From Luteimonas rhizosphaerae (GTDB taxonomy: Bacteria > Pseudomonadota > Gammaproteobacteria > Xanthomonadales > Xanthomonadaceae): a stretch of 64,000 nucleotides of DNA. Each line of letters opens with the position of its first letter. Position 1 is the stretch's first letter. The notes under the pieces are model-generated. The model was not told the DNA's origin. It ran no database searches and worked only from the letters and a program-made list of their open reading frames with translations. Shown in pieces: positions 1 to 9,269 of this stretch. Position numbers and translations under genes: made by a program. The stretch spans positions 186,001 through 250,000 of the forward strand of contig NZ_NRQR01000008.1 in assembly GCF_002849595.1 (NCBI RefSeq), read 5' to 3'.

Positions 1-936
1 CTGCGTTACAGCCCGCACCATGCCGCGCGCAGCCTCAGCAGCCGGCGCACCCAGACGATCGGCGTCGTGCTGCCGGACCTGCACGGCGAGTTCTTCTCGG
101 AGCTGATGCGCGGCATCGACCAGGTCGCGCGGGTGCGCGGCCAGCACCTGCTGGTGTCGAGCTATCACGGCAATCCGGAAGCCCAGGGCGCGGCGCTGCG
201 GGCGATGCGCGGTCGCGTCGACGGCCTGTTGCTGATGTCACCCTACCTGCACGATGCGGACTTCCTGTCGCAGAACGTCGACGCCAGCCTGCCGCTCGTG
301 CTGATGAACGCCGCGCGCAGCGAAGGCCACGCGGCACTGGGCATCGACAACCACGGCGGCGCACTCGCGATGACGCGGCACCTGATCGCCGCCGGCTATC
401 GGCGCATCGCGTTCATCGCCGGACCCGAAGACAACGACGACGCGCGCGAACGACTGCGCGGCTATCGCGACGGACTGGACGAAGCCGGTGCGGGCTTGGA
501 GCCCTGGGTGCTGCCGGGCCGTTTCGACGAAGACTCCGGCCATCAGGCAGGGCAGGCGTTGCTGGCGGCGGATGCGCGGCCCGATGCCATCTTCGCCGCC
601 AACGACATGATGGCGATCGGATGCCTGTACGCACTGGGCCGCGGCGGTCTGAAAACGCCCGATGAAGTCGCCGTCGTGGGCTTCGACGATATCCCGCTTG
701 CACGCTACGTTCACCCCGCGCTAACGACGATGCGCGTCGACATCGCCGAACTCGGCGCGCGCGCGATCAAGACCCTGCTCGACATCGAAGCGGCACCCGC
801 CGCATCCGTTCCGGGTGCCATGTCGCTGCAGACCGAACTGGTGGTGCGGGATTCCTGCGGCAGCCGCCGCTCGGGGTCCTTGTCCACGGTGTCCACGTCG
901 CGACCCGCCGAGCGAGGCGCGACCGTTATGCGTTGA
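1..936 (+). CDS. LacI-family transcriptional regulator (5' end outside window)
   Basis: Transcription factor of the LacI/GalR family that probably controls the sugar locus downstream. The reading frame is open from base 1 (LRYSPHHAARSL...), the usual link between the N-terminal helix-turn-helix and the periplasmic-binding-like core, so roughly 45 N-terminal residues including the DNA-binding helices lie outside the window. The core shows the family signatures TIGVVLPDL, a GYRRIAFIAGP segment, PDAIFAANDMMAIG and VAVVGFDDIPLA. A tail of about 25 residues after the usual ELVVRDSCG end is Ser/Arg-rich and atypical. It lies 188 bp upstream of the TonB receptor on the same strand. Candidate operators sit at 4172-4185 and 19353-19366. 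The effector sugar cannot be told from sequence. Confidence 0.9.
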   Translation: MRYSPHHAARSLSSRRTQTIGVVLPDLHGEFFSELMRGIDQVARVRGQHLLVSSYHGNPEAQGAALRAMRGRVDGLLLMSPYLHDADFLSQNVDASLPLVLMNAARSEGHAALGIDNHGGALAMTRHLIAAGYRRIAFIAGPEDNDDARERLRGYRDGLDEAGAGLEPWVLPGRFDEDSGHQAGQALLAADARPDAIFAANDMMAIGCLYALGRGGLKTPDEVAVVGFDDIPLARYVHPALTTMRVDIAELGARAIKTLLDIEAAPAASVPGAMSLQTELVVRDSCGSRRSGSLSTVSTSRPAERGATVMR

Positions 937-1124
937 GTGTTGTGTGGCCTTGGGAGGGGCAACCATGCATCCGAACGTTTCAAAGATCGTTCCGCGGCGG
1001 CGCGCGTGCCGGCCCGGTCCGCATACCTGACGCCGGTGTCCGCCTGCTTCATCCCTGATCCCCCTGTTGTGCCGGGACGCGCCTCCGTGCGTCACGGTCG
1101 AATCCCCTTGATTACGAGAACGCC

Positions 1125-4119
1125 ATGAAGCAAACGTCCGTCTTTTCCCGGCCGATGGCCCGGTCCCTGCTCAGCGGTGCGCTGGCCAGCTGCCTGTTCC
1201 TGGCGGCGCCCGCAGCTCTGGCCCAGTCCACGTCGGCGACGATCCGCGGCCAGGTGATGGTCGACTCGGCACCGGCCACCGAAGCGCGCGTGACCGCGAC
1301 GAACACCGGCACAGGATTGACCCGCAGCGTCGGGCTCGGCAGCAACGGCACCTACAACCTGGTCGGCCTGCCGCCCGGAACGTACCGGATCGACGTGACC
1401 GCCAACGGCCAGACCAGTTCGCAGACCGCGACGGTCGCCATCGGCCAGACCGCGACGCTGAATCTGGGCGTCGGTGGCGTGGCCGAAGCGGCGCCTGGCG
1501 GCGAAGCGACGGACCTCGATGCCGTGACCGTGACCGCCGATGTGCTGGTCGAGACCAAGACCTCGGAAATCGCGACCTACGTGTCGCAGAAGCAGATCGA
1601 ATCCCTGCCGCAGAACTCGCGCAACTTCCTCGCCTTCGCCGACACCGTGCCGGGCATGCAGTTCGTCAATTCCCCCAACGGCACGGAGTCGCAGCTGCGC
1701 AGCGGTGCGCAGGGCTCGAGCAACATCAACGTGTTCATCGATGGCGTCGGCCAGAAGAACTACGTCACGCCGGGCGGCATCACCGGCCAGGACGACAGCC
1801 GTGGCAATCCGTTCCCGCAGTCCGCGATCGGCGAGTACAAGGTCATCACCTCGAACTACAAGGCCGAGTACGACCAGATCAGCAGCGCGGCGGTCACCGC
1901 GGTGACGAAGTCGGGCACCAACGATTTCTCCGGCAGCTTCTTCTGGGACCGCACGTCTGACGAGTGGTCGGCGCGTACGCCCCGCGAGATCCAGGACGGT
2001 GTGCAGCAGGACCAGGTGACGGAGCAGTACGGCGTCACGCTGGGTGGCCCGATCATCCAGGATCGCCTGCACTTCTTCGTGGCCTATGACGCCAAGGACT
2101 TCGTGGTCCCCAAGGACACGCGTCCGCCGACGGTCTTCGATCCGTCGGTGTTGCCGCAGGATCTGGCGGGGTTGTACGGCGGGTACAGCGTGCCGTTCAA
2201 CCAGGATCTCTATTTCGGCAAGCTCAGCCTGCAGCTGGCCGAAGCCCATCTGATCGAGCTGTCGCTGCGTTATCGCGAGGAAGATTCGATCAATCCGGGC
2301 GATGACATCAGTACCCCGTCGTTTGCGACCAACTTCACCAATGACGAGACGCGGGCAGACCTGCGCTACCAGTTCAACACGACCAACTGGTTGAACGACG
2401 CCCACATCACGTTCGAAGAGGCGGCTTACAACCCCGTTCCCGTGACCGCCGCGCCGGGTCAGCGTTACACGATCGTCGATCCCAACAATCCGGCGAACCT
2501 GCGGCTGGGTGTGCTCAACGTGGGCGGCGGTCCGACGTTCCAGGACAAGGGGCAGCGCGGCGTCGGTCTGCAGAACGACCTGACGTTCTTCGGCTGGGAA
2601 GGCCACACGATCAAGATGGGCGTGAAATACAAGCAGGTGGACCTCAATGCGTTCCAGCAGAACCCGCCGTTCCCGCAGTATTTCTACGATGTCAACGAGA
2701 GCCTCACGCAGCCCTATCGGATCACGTTCTCGGCGCCGCTCGCAGGCCGCAATCCGAATGTGGAATCGAGCAACAAGCAGTTCGGCATCTACATCCAGGA
2801 CGACTGGGAGGCCACCGACCGTCTGACGCTGAATCTTGGTCTCCGCTGGGATTACGAGGACAATCCGAGCTACACGGACAACGTCATGGATCCGGGCGTC
2901 GCGGCAGCCATCCGCGGCTGGAGCAATCTCGACAATGCCGATTACAACCGCGAGGACTTCATCAGCACCGGCCAGAACCGCCGGAACCAGAAGAACGCGT
3001 GGCAGCCGCGTCTCGGCTTCTCCTACGACCTCAGCGGCGACGAGAGCCATGTGCTGTTCGGCGGCGCCGGCCGGGCCTACGACCGCAACATCTTCGACCA
3101 GATGGCGCGCGAGTATTACGGCGGTGCATTCACGAGCTACGAGGTCCTGTTCGATACGCCGCTGCACGAATGCGATCCCGCCACCGCTTCCAACTGCGTA
3201 CCCTTCGACCCGGCCCTGCTGACGCCCGAAGGCGTCGCCGCGTACATCGCGGCGAATCCGCGCTCGGGCGGTGAGGTGTACGCGCTGAACAATGATTTGA
3301 AGACGCCGTATTCCGACCAGTTCAGTCTCGGCATCCGCAGCCAGTGGATGGTGATGGGGCACAACTGGAGCACCTCGGCGACGGTCGCGCACATCCGCAG
3401 CCGAGAGGGCATCTATTTCCGACTGGGCAACCGGTATGCGGACGGCAGCTTCCATCAGATCGCCGGCGCGCCGGACGCGACCTGGGGCGGTGTGCCGTTC
3501 GGTCAGCCGATCCCCGGTTACGGCAACCTGATCCTTGGCGACAACGGCATCGAGTACAACCTCAACTCGTTGTTGCTGTCGATCGACAAGCCCTACACGG
3601 AGGATTCGGGCTGGGGCTTCAATGTCGCCTACACCTTCAGCGATGCCGAGGAAAACCGGTCGGATGCATCGAACGGCGAGTCGTTCTATTTCGACGGTTC
3701 GCGCGTCGATCAGCGTTTCTATCGATCCACGGGCCTCGCCAGGCACCGGTTGGTGCTGTCCGGCATCTACGAGCTGCCCTGGGCGACCACGTTCAGCGCC
3801 AAGTTGATCGTAGCGAGTCCGACTCCGCGTCTCGCGACCAACTGCGTCGCGGACCCGGCGCCTGGCAATCCCTATTGCTTCTACGATCCCTACACTGGAA
3901 CGGCGCTGGGACACCGGAACGGATATCTCGTTTAAGATCCGCGCCGATGTCCTCAACGCGTTCAACTGGCGTAACTGGAACCAGTACGACCTCAACCGCG
4001 GTGGGTGGGACATCAACGCCCCGGCGCTCGACGTGAACGAGAACTTCGGCTCGCGCAGCGGCAACGAGATCCTGCTGCCCACGCGCACGTTCAAGCTGTC
4101 GTTCGGTCTCGACTGGTAA
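1125..4119 (+). pseudogene. TonB-dependent receptor (Oar-like, CarboxypepD_reg domain), frameshifted near the C-terminus
   Basis: Outer-membrane beta-barrel for TonB-driven uptake of a large substrate, probably an oligosaccharide given its neighbours. ATG 1125 begins a signal peptide ending about residue 33 (PAALA). A carboxypeptidase-regulatory-like Ig domain follows (about 35-120), then the plug (about 135-260, with IESLPQNSRNF) and the barrel. The frame stops at 3935 after YDPYTGTALGHRNGYLV. The genuine C-terminus continues in frame +1 from about 3904 (RWDTGTDISFKIRADVLNAF) to FGLDW and TAA at 4117-4119, a typical barrel end. The 2995-bp span is not a multiple of three. A few codons before RWDTGTD may also be missing. 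It is either a small deletion in nature or an assembly error. It ends in a terminator at 4129-4160. Confidence 0.88.
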
Positions 4120-4128
4120 GACCTCACG

Positions 4129-4160
4129 CTGCCGGTCCCCTTCGGGTGACCGGCAGTTTT
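4129..4160 (+). terminator. Rho-independent terminator after the TonB receptor
   Basis: A 9-bp perfect stem CTGCCGGTC (4129-4137) / GACCGGCAG (4148-4156) encloses a CCC/GGG inner pairing with a TTC turn and is followed by TTTT at 4157-4160. It lies 10 bases after the shifted receptor stop codon at 4117-4119, which supports that stop as the real gene end. Confidence 0.85.
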
Positions 4161-4185
4161 ATACTTGGCACTGAAAACGATTTCA
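4160..4185 (+). promoter_or_regulatory. Promoter -10 and LacI-type operator of the PF10091-ABC operon
   Basis: A TATACT -10 box at 4160-4165 shares its first base with the preceding terminator's T-tract. The operator TGAAAACGATTTCA (4172-4185) is an almost perfect palindrome around a central CG, as is typical for LacI-family regulators, and covers the expected transcription start. A near-identical site (TGAAAACGATTACA) lies before the ATPase gene at 19353-19366. No good -35 box is visible. Which regulator binds is inferred from the adjacent LacI gene. Confidence 0.72.
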
Positions 4186-4203
4186 CCGCGAGGTTTTCCA
4201 ACG

Positions 4204-5874
4204 ATGCATGCACGTCTCCGGGTGTTGTTCCTTCTGATGTTCGTGGCCTGTGCCGCGCTGTTCGTGGCAGGCTGCGGCAAGCAGGAGCCGGAAGCACCCG
4301 CCGTGCCGCCGCCTACCCCGGGCCCGATCGCGCAGACGCCCGAGCAGGTGGTCGAGCCCGAAGAGGTCGTGCCGCAGGGGCCGCCCGAACTGCCGCCGCT
4401 GTTCGCCGACATCGAGCGCCGCACGTTCCAGTATTTCTGGGACACGACCAACGAGGTCAACGGTCTGACGCCGGACCGGTTCCCCTCGCGTCCGTTTTCC
4501 AGCATCGCGGCGGTCGGTTTCGCGTTGACGGCGTATCCGATCGGCATCGAGCGCGGCTGGGTGAGCCGCACGCAGGCCGTCGACCGCACGCTGACGACGC
4601 TGCAGTTCTTCCGTGACGTGAAGATGGGACCGCAGGCGACCGGCACCGGCGGGCACCAGGGCTTCTTCTATCACTTCATCGACATGGACGAAGGCCATCG
4701 CTTCGAGCCCTGGGTCGAGCTGTCGAGCGTCGACACCGGGCTGATGATGATGGGCGTGCTGTTCGCGCAGTCGTACTACGATCGCGACGATCCGCGCGAG
4801 GTCGAGATCCGCGAGCTCGCCGACCAGCTGTACCGCAACGTGCGCTGGCCGTTCCTGCAGCAGCGGGCGCCGCTGATCTCGATGGGCTGGTATCCCGAGA
4901 GCGGCTTCATCGAGCACGACTGGAGCGGTTACGACGAGGCCATGCTGGTCTACATCCTCGCCCTGGGTTCGCCGACACATCCGGTCGGCCCCGAGGCCTG
5001 GGAAGTGTGGACGCGCACCTACGACAAGTCCTGGGGCGTGTTCCGCGGTCAGGAATACCTGAGCTTCGCGCCGCACTTCGGCCACCAGTACACGCACGTG
5101 TGGGTCGATTTCCGCGGCATCCGCGACGATTACATGCGCCGCCGCGGCATCGACTACTTCGAGAACAGCCGGCGCGCGACCTACGCGCAGCGCCAGTATG
5201 CGATCGACAATCCGATGGGCTGGAAAGACTATGGCGAGAACGTCTGGGGCCTGACGGCCAGCGACGGCCCGCAGCGCACCGACCAGGACTACAACGGCGA
5301 GCAGCGCGAGTTCCGCCATTACAGCGCGCGCGGCGCGGGTCTCGATGTCGCCTTCGACGACGGCACCATCGCACCGACTGCCGCGGTCGCGTCTGTCGCC
5401 TTCGCGCCGGAAATCGTCATCCCGGCGACCGAGGAACTGCATCGCCGTTACGGCGACTTCCTGTACTCCAGCTATGGTTTCCTCGATTCCTTCAATCCCA
5501 GCTTCACCTACGAAGGCGTGCCGCTGAAGACGGGGCGCATCGTGCCGGGCAAGGGCTGGGTCGCCAGCGACTACATCGCCATCGACCAGGGGCCGATCCT
5601 GGCGATGATCGCGAACTACCGCAATGACTTCGTCTGGAACGTGATGAAGAAGAATCCGTACATCCGCGCGGGCCTGGAGCGTGCCGGCTTCACCGGTGGC
5701 TGGCTCGCCGGCGAGGACGAGCCCAAGGATTCCGGCCCGCCGGATACCGAAGGTGCGACCGCGCGTGCGATGGGCATCGCCGAATCGCGCGCCGCCAGCC
5801 AGACGCGCGACCGCAGCGATCGCGCCCCGGCGCCGCCGCCGGCCCGCGCCTCCGATCCCGAGCCGGCGGACTGA
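4204..5874 (+). CDS. Glycoamylase-like (PF10091/GH144-type) lipoprotein
   Basis: Predicted periplasmic, membrane-anchored glucan hydrolase of 556 aa. ATG 4204 gives a signal peptide with lipobox LFVAGC (Cys24). An upstream in-frame TTG (4165) falls inside the promoter and is rejected. The body matches the PF10091 'glycoamylase' family, an (alpha/alpha)6 barrel: RRTFQYFWDTTNEVNGL, GYDEAMLVYILALGSP, FGHQYTHVWVDFRG, DYMRRRGIDYFENSR and YGFLDSFNPSF. Characterised relatives in GH144 cleave beta-1,2-glucan; other specificities exist, so the substrate remains open. The last 60 or so residues are charged, Pro/Ala-rich and probably disordered. It is followed after 2 bp by the sugar-binding lipoprotein, implying one transcript. 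Confidence 0.88.
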   Translation: MHARLRVLFLLMFVACAALFVAGCGKQEPEAPAVPPPTPGPIAQTPEQVVEPEEVVPQGPPELPPLFADIERRTFQYFWDTTNEVNGLTPDRFPSRPFSSIAAVGFALTAYPIGIERGWVSRTQAVDRTLTTLQFFRDVKMGPQATGTGGHQGFFYHFIDMDEGHRFEPWVELSSVDTGLMMMGVLFAQSYYDRDDPREVEIRELADQLYRNVRWPFLQQRAPLISMGWYPESGFIEHDWSGYDEAMLVYILALGSPTHPVGPEAWEVWTRTYDKSWGVFRGQEYLSFAPHFGHQYTHVWVDFRGIRDDYMRRRGIDYFENSRRATYAQRQYAIDNPMGWKDYGENVWGLTASDGPQRTDQDYNGEQREFRHYSARGAGLDVAFDDGTIAPTAAVASVAFAPEIVIPATEELHRRYGDFLYSSYGFLDSFNPSFTYEGVPLKTGRIVPGKGWVASDYIAIDQGPILAMIANYRNDFVWNVMKKNPYIRAGLERAGFTGGWLAGEDEPKDSGPPDTEGATARAMGIAESRAASQTRDRSDRAPAPPPARASDPEPAD

Positions 5875-5876
5875 GC

Positions 5877-7325
5877 ATGCCGATGTCGCGTCGCATCGCA
5901 ACCGGTTCCGTGTCGCGCCTGCGTTGCGGGCGCATGCGGTCGTGGCTGGCGCTCGCTGCCCTGGTGCTGGTGCTGGCCGGCTGCGCGCGCACGTCCGAGG
6001 ACACCGTCGTCCGGTTCTGGGCGATGGGGCGCGAGGCGGAGGTCGTTTCCGAACTGGTCCGCGAATTCGAGGCCACGCACCCGGGCATCCGCGTCGAGGT
6101 CCAGCAGATTCCGTGGACCTCGGCGCACGAGAAGCTGCTGACCGCGTTCGCCGCCGATGCCTTGCCCGACATCTGCCAGCTGGGCAATACCTGGGTGCCG
6201 GAGTTCGCCGTGCTCGGCGCGCTGGAACCGCTGCAGTCGCGCGTCGACGCGTCGCCGATCATCGACGAGACCGACTACTTTCCCGGCATCTGGCGCACCA
6301 ACGTCATCGACGACACGCTATTGGGCGTGCCCTGGTACATCGACACGCGGCTGATCTTCTACCGCAAGGACATTCTCGCGGCTGCGGGCGTGACGACGCT
6401 GCCGCAGACCTGGGCCGAATGGGAAGCGGCGATGGCCGCGGTCAAACAGCACGTCGGCCCGGAACGCTACGCGGTGATGGTGCCGCTCAACGAGTTCGAG
6501 CAGCTGCTCTCGTTCGGCCTGCAGCAGAATGACCCGCTGCTGCGCGACGACGATACCCGTGGCAATTTCGCCAGTCCCGGCTTCCGCCGCGCGATGGGGT
6601 TCTACGCCAACCTGTTCGAGCAGGGCTGGGCGCCGCGAATGTCGGAAACCCAGATTTCCAACGTCTGGGACGAATTCGGGCGCGGTTTCTTCGCGTTCTA
6701 CGTATCGGGTCCGTGGAACATCCGCGAGTTCCGCAACCGCATGCCGGCCGAGCTGCAGGATGCGTGGGGCACCGCGCCGCTGCCAGGCCCGGACGGTCCG
6801 GGGGCGGGCATCGCCGGCGGCACCAGCCTGGTGCTGTTCCGCGATTCGCCGAACAAGGACGCGAGCTGGCAGCTGATGGAATTCCTGTCGCGTCCCGACA
6901 TCCAGCAACGCTTCCACGCGATGATCGGCAACCTGCCGCCGCGGCGCAGCACCTGGGAGTTCCCGCAGCTGCGCGAGGATCCATACGCGCAGGCGTTCCG
7001 CGACCAGCTCGAGCGGGTGAAGCCGACGCCGCAGGTGCTGGAGTGGGAGCGGATCGTGCAGGAGATGCGCCTCGCCAGCGAGCGCGTCGTGCGCGGGGGC
7101 GTGTCGCAGGACGCCGCGCTGCGGGAGCTCGATGCGCGCGTCGACACGCTGCTCGAGAAGCGGCGCTGGGTGCGCGAGCAGGAAGAAGAGGCCGCCTCGG
7201 CAGGCGCGCGCCCGCGCGCGAATGGCGCCGCCGGGCACACGTCATCGCGCGCCGACGACGCAGGCGGCACCGCCCCGTCGCGCCCAGGCGCGCTCCCCCA
7301 CACGGAGATCGCCGATGCGCGCTAG
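5877..7325 (+). CDS. ABC sugar transporter, family 1 substrate-binding lipoprotein
   Basis: Captures the sugar in the periplasm for the adjacent permeases (MalE/UgpB-type, 482 aa). The first ATG after the preceding stop (2-bp gap) gives a positively charged start, a hydrophobic helix and lipobox LVLAGC (Cys36). The mature N-terminus VVRFWAMGREAEVV and LADICQ-like segments (ALPDICQLGNTWVPEF) are typical of solute-binding family 1. The C-terminus after about residue 430 is a low-complexity Ala/Arg/Gly extension not expected in the family. The stop (TAG 7323-7325) overlaps the start of the next gene by 11 bp. Lipidation is unusual for a Gram-negative MalE-type protein and suggests inner-membrane tethering. 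Confidence 0.93.
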   Translation: MPMSRRIATGSVSRLRCGRMRSWLALAALVLVLAGCARTSEDTVVRFWAMGREAEVVSELVREFEATHPGIRVEVQQIPWTSAHEKLLTAFAADALPDICQLGNTWVPEFAVLGALEPLQSRVDASPIIDETDYFPGIWRTNVIDDTLLGVPWYIDTRLIFYRKDILAAAGVTTLPQTWAEWEAAMAAVKQHVGPERYAVMVPLNEFEQLLSFGLQQNDPLLRDDDTRGNFASPGFRRAMGFYANLFEQGWAPRMSETQISNVWDEFGRGFFAFYVSGPWNIREFRNRMPAELQDAWGTAPLPGPDGPGAGIAGGTSLVLFRDSPNKDASWQLMEFLSRPDIQQRFHAMIGNLPPRRSTWEFPQLREDPYAQAFRDQLERVKPTPQVLEWERIVQEMRLASERVVRGGVSQDAALRELDARVDTLLEKRRWVREQEEEAASAGARPRANGAAGHTSSRADDAGGTAPSRPGALPHTEIADAR

Positions 7326-8193
7326 TACCGCAGGCTGGATCTTCGCCGGACCCGCGCTGATCGTGCTCGGCGTGTTCTTCGGCATCCCGGTCGCGTCGGC
7401 GCTGCTGTTGAGCCTGACCGACTTCGATCTGTATGCGCTGTCCGACATGGACCACCTGCGCTTCGTCGCGCTCGGCAATTACGTGGAACTGCTGCAGACG
7501 CCGCTGTTCTGGAAATCGCTCGGCAACACCGCGTACTTCGTCGTCATCGGCGTGCCGCTGTCGATCGGGGTCTCGCTCGGCGCCGCGCTGCTGCTCAATG
7601 CCAAGGTCGCCCGCTTCAAGGGCCTGTTCCGCACGGCGCTGTTCGCGCCGGTGGTGACCACGCTGGTGGCGGTCGCGGTCATCTGGCGCTATCTCTTCCA
7701 CACCAGCTACGGCCTGGTGAACTGGGCGCTGGGCCAGATCGGCATCGCGCCGGTCGACTGGCTCGGCGATCCGACGTGGGCCATGCCGACGATCATCCTG
7801 TTCGCGGTGTGGAAGAACTTCGGCTACAACATGGTGATCTTCATCGCCGGCCTCGCGGCGATTCCCGAAGACCTGTACGAGGCGGCGCGCATCGACGGCG
7901 CCTCGCGCTGGAAGCAGTTCGTGCACGTCACGCTGCCGATGCTCGGCCCGGTGCTGCTGGTGGTCGCGGTGATCACGGTGTCGGGCTACTTCCAGCTGTT
8001 CGCCGAGCCCTATGTCATGACGCGCGGCGATCCGCTGCAGAGCACGGTCAGCGTGCTGTACTTCATGTACGAGGAAGGCTTCATGTGGTGGAACCTCGGC
8101 CGCGCGTCGGCGGTGGCGTTCCTGCTGTTCCTCATCATCCTCGGCGTCACGACATTGCTGCTGCGCTTCGGGCGCAAGCGGGAGCTGGTATGA
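7315..8193 (+). CDS. ABC sugar transporter permease, MalF type
   Basis: Inner-membrane permease subunit of 292 aa with six predicted helices. ATG 7315 is chosen because it starts directly at the first membrane segment (MRASTAGWIFAGPALIVLGV), has GGAG about 8 bases upstream, and overlaps the binding-protein stop by 11 bp. The cytoplasmic EAA loop that docks the ATPase is clear (LYEAARIDGASRWKQF). Its stop overlaps the next start as ATGA. No ATPase gene lies in this operon; the likely partner is at 19449-20534. Confidence 0.93.
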   Translation: MRASTAGWIFAGPALIVLGVFFGIPVASALLLSLTDFDLYALSDMDHLRFVALGNYVELLQTPLFWKSLGNTAYFVVIGVPLSIGVSLGAALLLNAKVARFKGLFRTALFAPVVTTLVAVAVIWRYLFHTSYGLVNWALGQIGIAPVDWLGDPTWAMPTIILFAVWKNFGYNMVIFIAGLAAIPEDLYEAARIDGASRWKQFVHVTLPMLGPVLLVVAVITVSGYFQLFAEPYVMTRGDPLQSTVSVLYFMYEEGFMWWNLGRASAVAFLLFLIILGVTTLLLRFGRKRELV

Positions 8194-9041
8194 GCCGGAT
8201 CGCGGCGTATCACGAAGTCGGCGCCACGCGCTGGTCGGCCTGGGCGGTCAACGGCGCCCTGGCGGCGCTGGCGATCGTCGCCCTGGCGCCGCTCGCGTGG
8301 ATGCTGTCGGTGTCGTTCATGCCGACCGGCGAGGCGAGCGGGTTTCCGCCGCCGCTGTTGCCCTCGGCGATCACCTTCGACAACTACCACGAGCTGTTCG
8401 CGCGCGCCGGCATGGGCCGCTACTTCGCCAACAGCCTGATGGTCTCGGCGGCGATCACCGTCGGCGCGCTGCTGATCAATACGATGGCCGGCTACGCCTT
8501 CGCCAAGTTGCGCTTCAAGGGACGCGAACGGCTGTTCCAGCTCCTGCTCGCCGCGCTGGTGATTCCCGCGCAGGTCGCGATGCTGCCGCTGTTCCTGATG
8601 ATGAAGGGCATGGGCCTGGTCAACAGCTTCGGCGCGGTGATCATTCCGGGCTTGGCCACGGTGTTCGGCATCTTCCTGGTGCGCCAGTACGCACGTTCGA
8701 TTCCCGACGAGCTGCTCGAGGCCGCGCGTATCGACGGCGCCGGCGAGCTGCGGATCTTCTTCCAGATCGTGCTGCCGATGCTCAAGCCGGTGCTGGTGAC
8801 GCTGACCATCTTCACCTTCATGGCCGCGTGGAACGACTTCATGTGGCCGCTGATCGTGTTGACCGACCAGACCAACTACACGCTGCCGGTCGCGCTGGCC
8901 GCGTTGTCGCGCGAGCACATCCAGGACGTCGAGATGATGATGGCCGGCGCCGTCGTCACCGTGATCCCGGTGCTGCTGCTGTTCCTCGCGCTGCAGCGCT
9001 ACTACATCCAGGGCCTGCTGCTCGGCAGCGTCAAAGGGTGA
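8190..9041 (+). CDS. ABC sugar transporter permease, MalG type
   Basis: Second permease subunit, 283 aa, six predicted helices, paired with the MalF-type gene through an ATGA overlap at 8190-8193. The EAA motif LLEAARIDGAGELRIF, a conserved WNDFMWPLIVL segment and the terminal QGLLLGSVKG are typical of CUT1-family MalG permeases. The frame is open further upstream, but that part reads over the MalF gene, so the coupled ATG is preferred. Confidence 0.93.
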   Translation: MSRIAAYHEVGATRWSAWAVNGALAALAIVALAPLAWMLSVSFMPTGEASGFPPPLLPSAITFDNYHELFARAGMGRYFANSLMVSAAITVGALLINTMAGYAFAKLRFKGRERLFQLLLAALVIPAQVAMLPLFLMMKGMGLVNSFGAVIIPGLATVFGIFLVRQYARSIPDELLEAARIDGAGELRIFFQIVLPMLKPVLVTLTIFTFMAAWNDFMWPLIVLTDQTNYTLPVALAALSREHIQDVEMMMAGAVVTVIPVLLLFLALQRYYIQGLLLGSVKG

Positions 9042-9078
9042 GCCGGCGCGCTTGCGAACCACGGGTTCTCGCGCCGGC
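9042..9078 (+). other. Compact inverted repeat between malG-type gene and the hydrolase gene
   Basis: Arms GCCGGCGCG (9042-9050) and CGCGCCGGC (9070-9078) flank an inner GAACC/GGTTC stem, making a strong hairpin directly after the permease stop. There is no T-tract, so it is not a classical terminator. It could protect the upstream mRNA end or lower expression of the next gene. Confidence 0.5.
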
Positions 9079-9269
9079 GCATGCCCGGCCGAGGATGGGC
9101 GGGTCGCATCCACCGGAATATCGGCGGTCCCGCCAGGGATCGCACCGGGACATCCAGCGACAGGAGCGCGCGTGCGCGCGCCCAGTCACGCATTGACGCG
9201 GTACCGCGCGCAAGCTCGCGCCTGCAGAAGCCTCGCACTATCGACCCGAACCACGGAGCCACGCATCGC

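Noticed and set aside
973..992. GAACG...CGTTC inverted repeat upstream of the TonB receptor as a LacI operator
   Set aside because: Arms are only five bases, spacing is wrong and it shares only ATCGTT with the two good operators; kept out of the regulon claim.
1092..4646. Antisense frame of 1184 aa opposite the TonB receptor
   Set aside because: It is open only because of high GC and codon bias of the plus-strand gene; composition is Arg/Val/Ala-biased with no domain, while the plus strand encodes a clear receptor.
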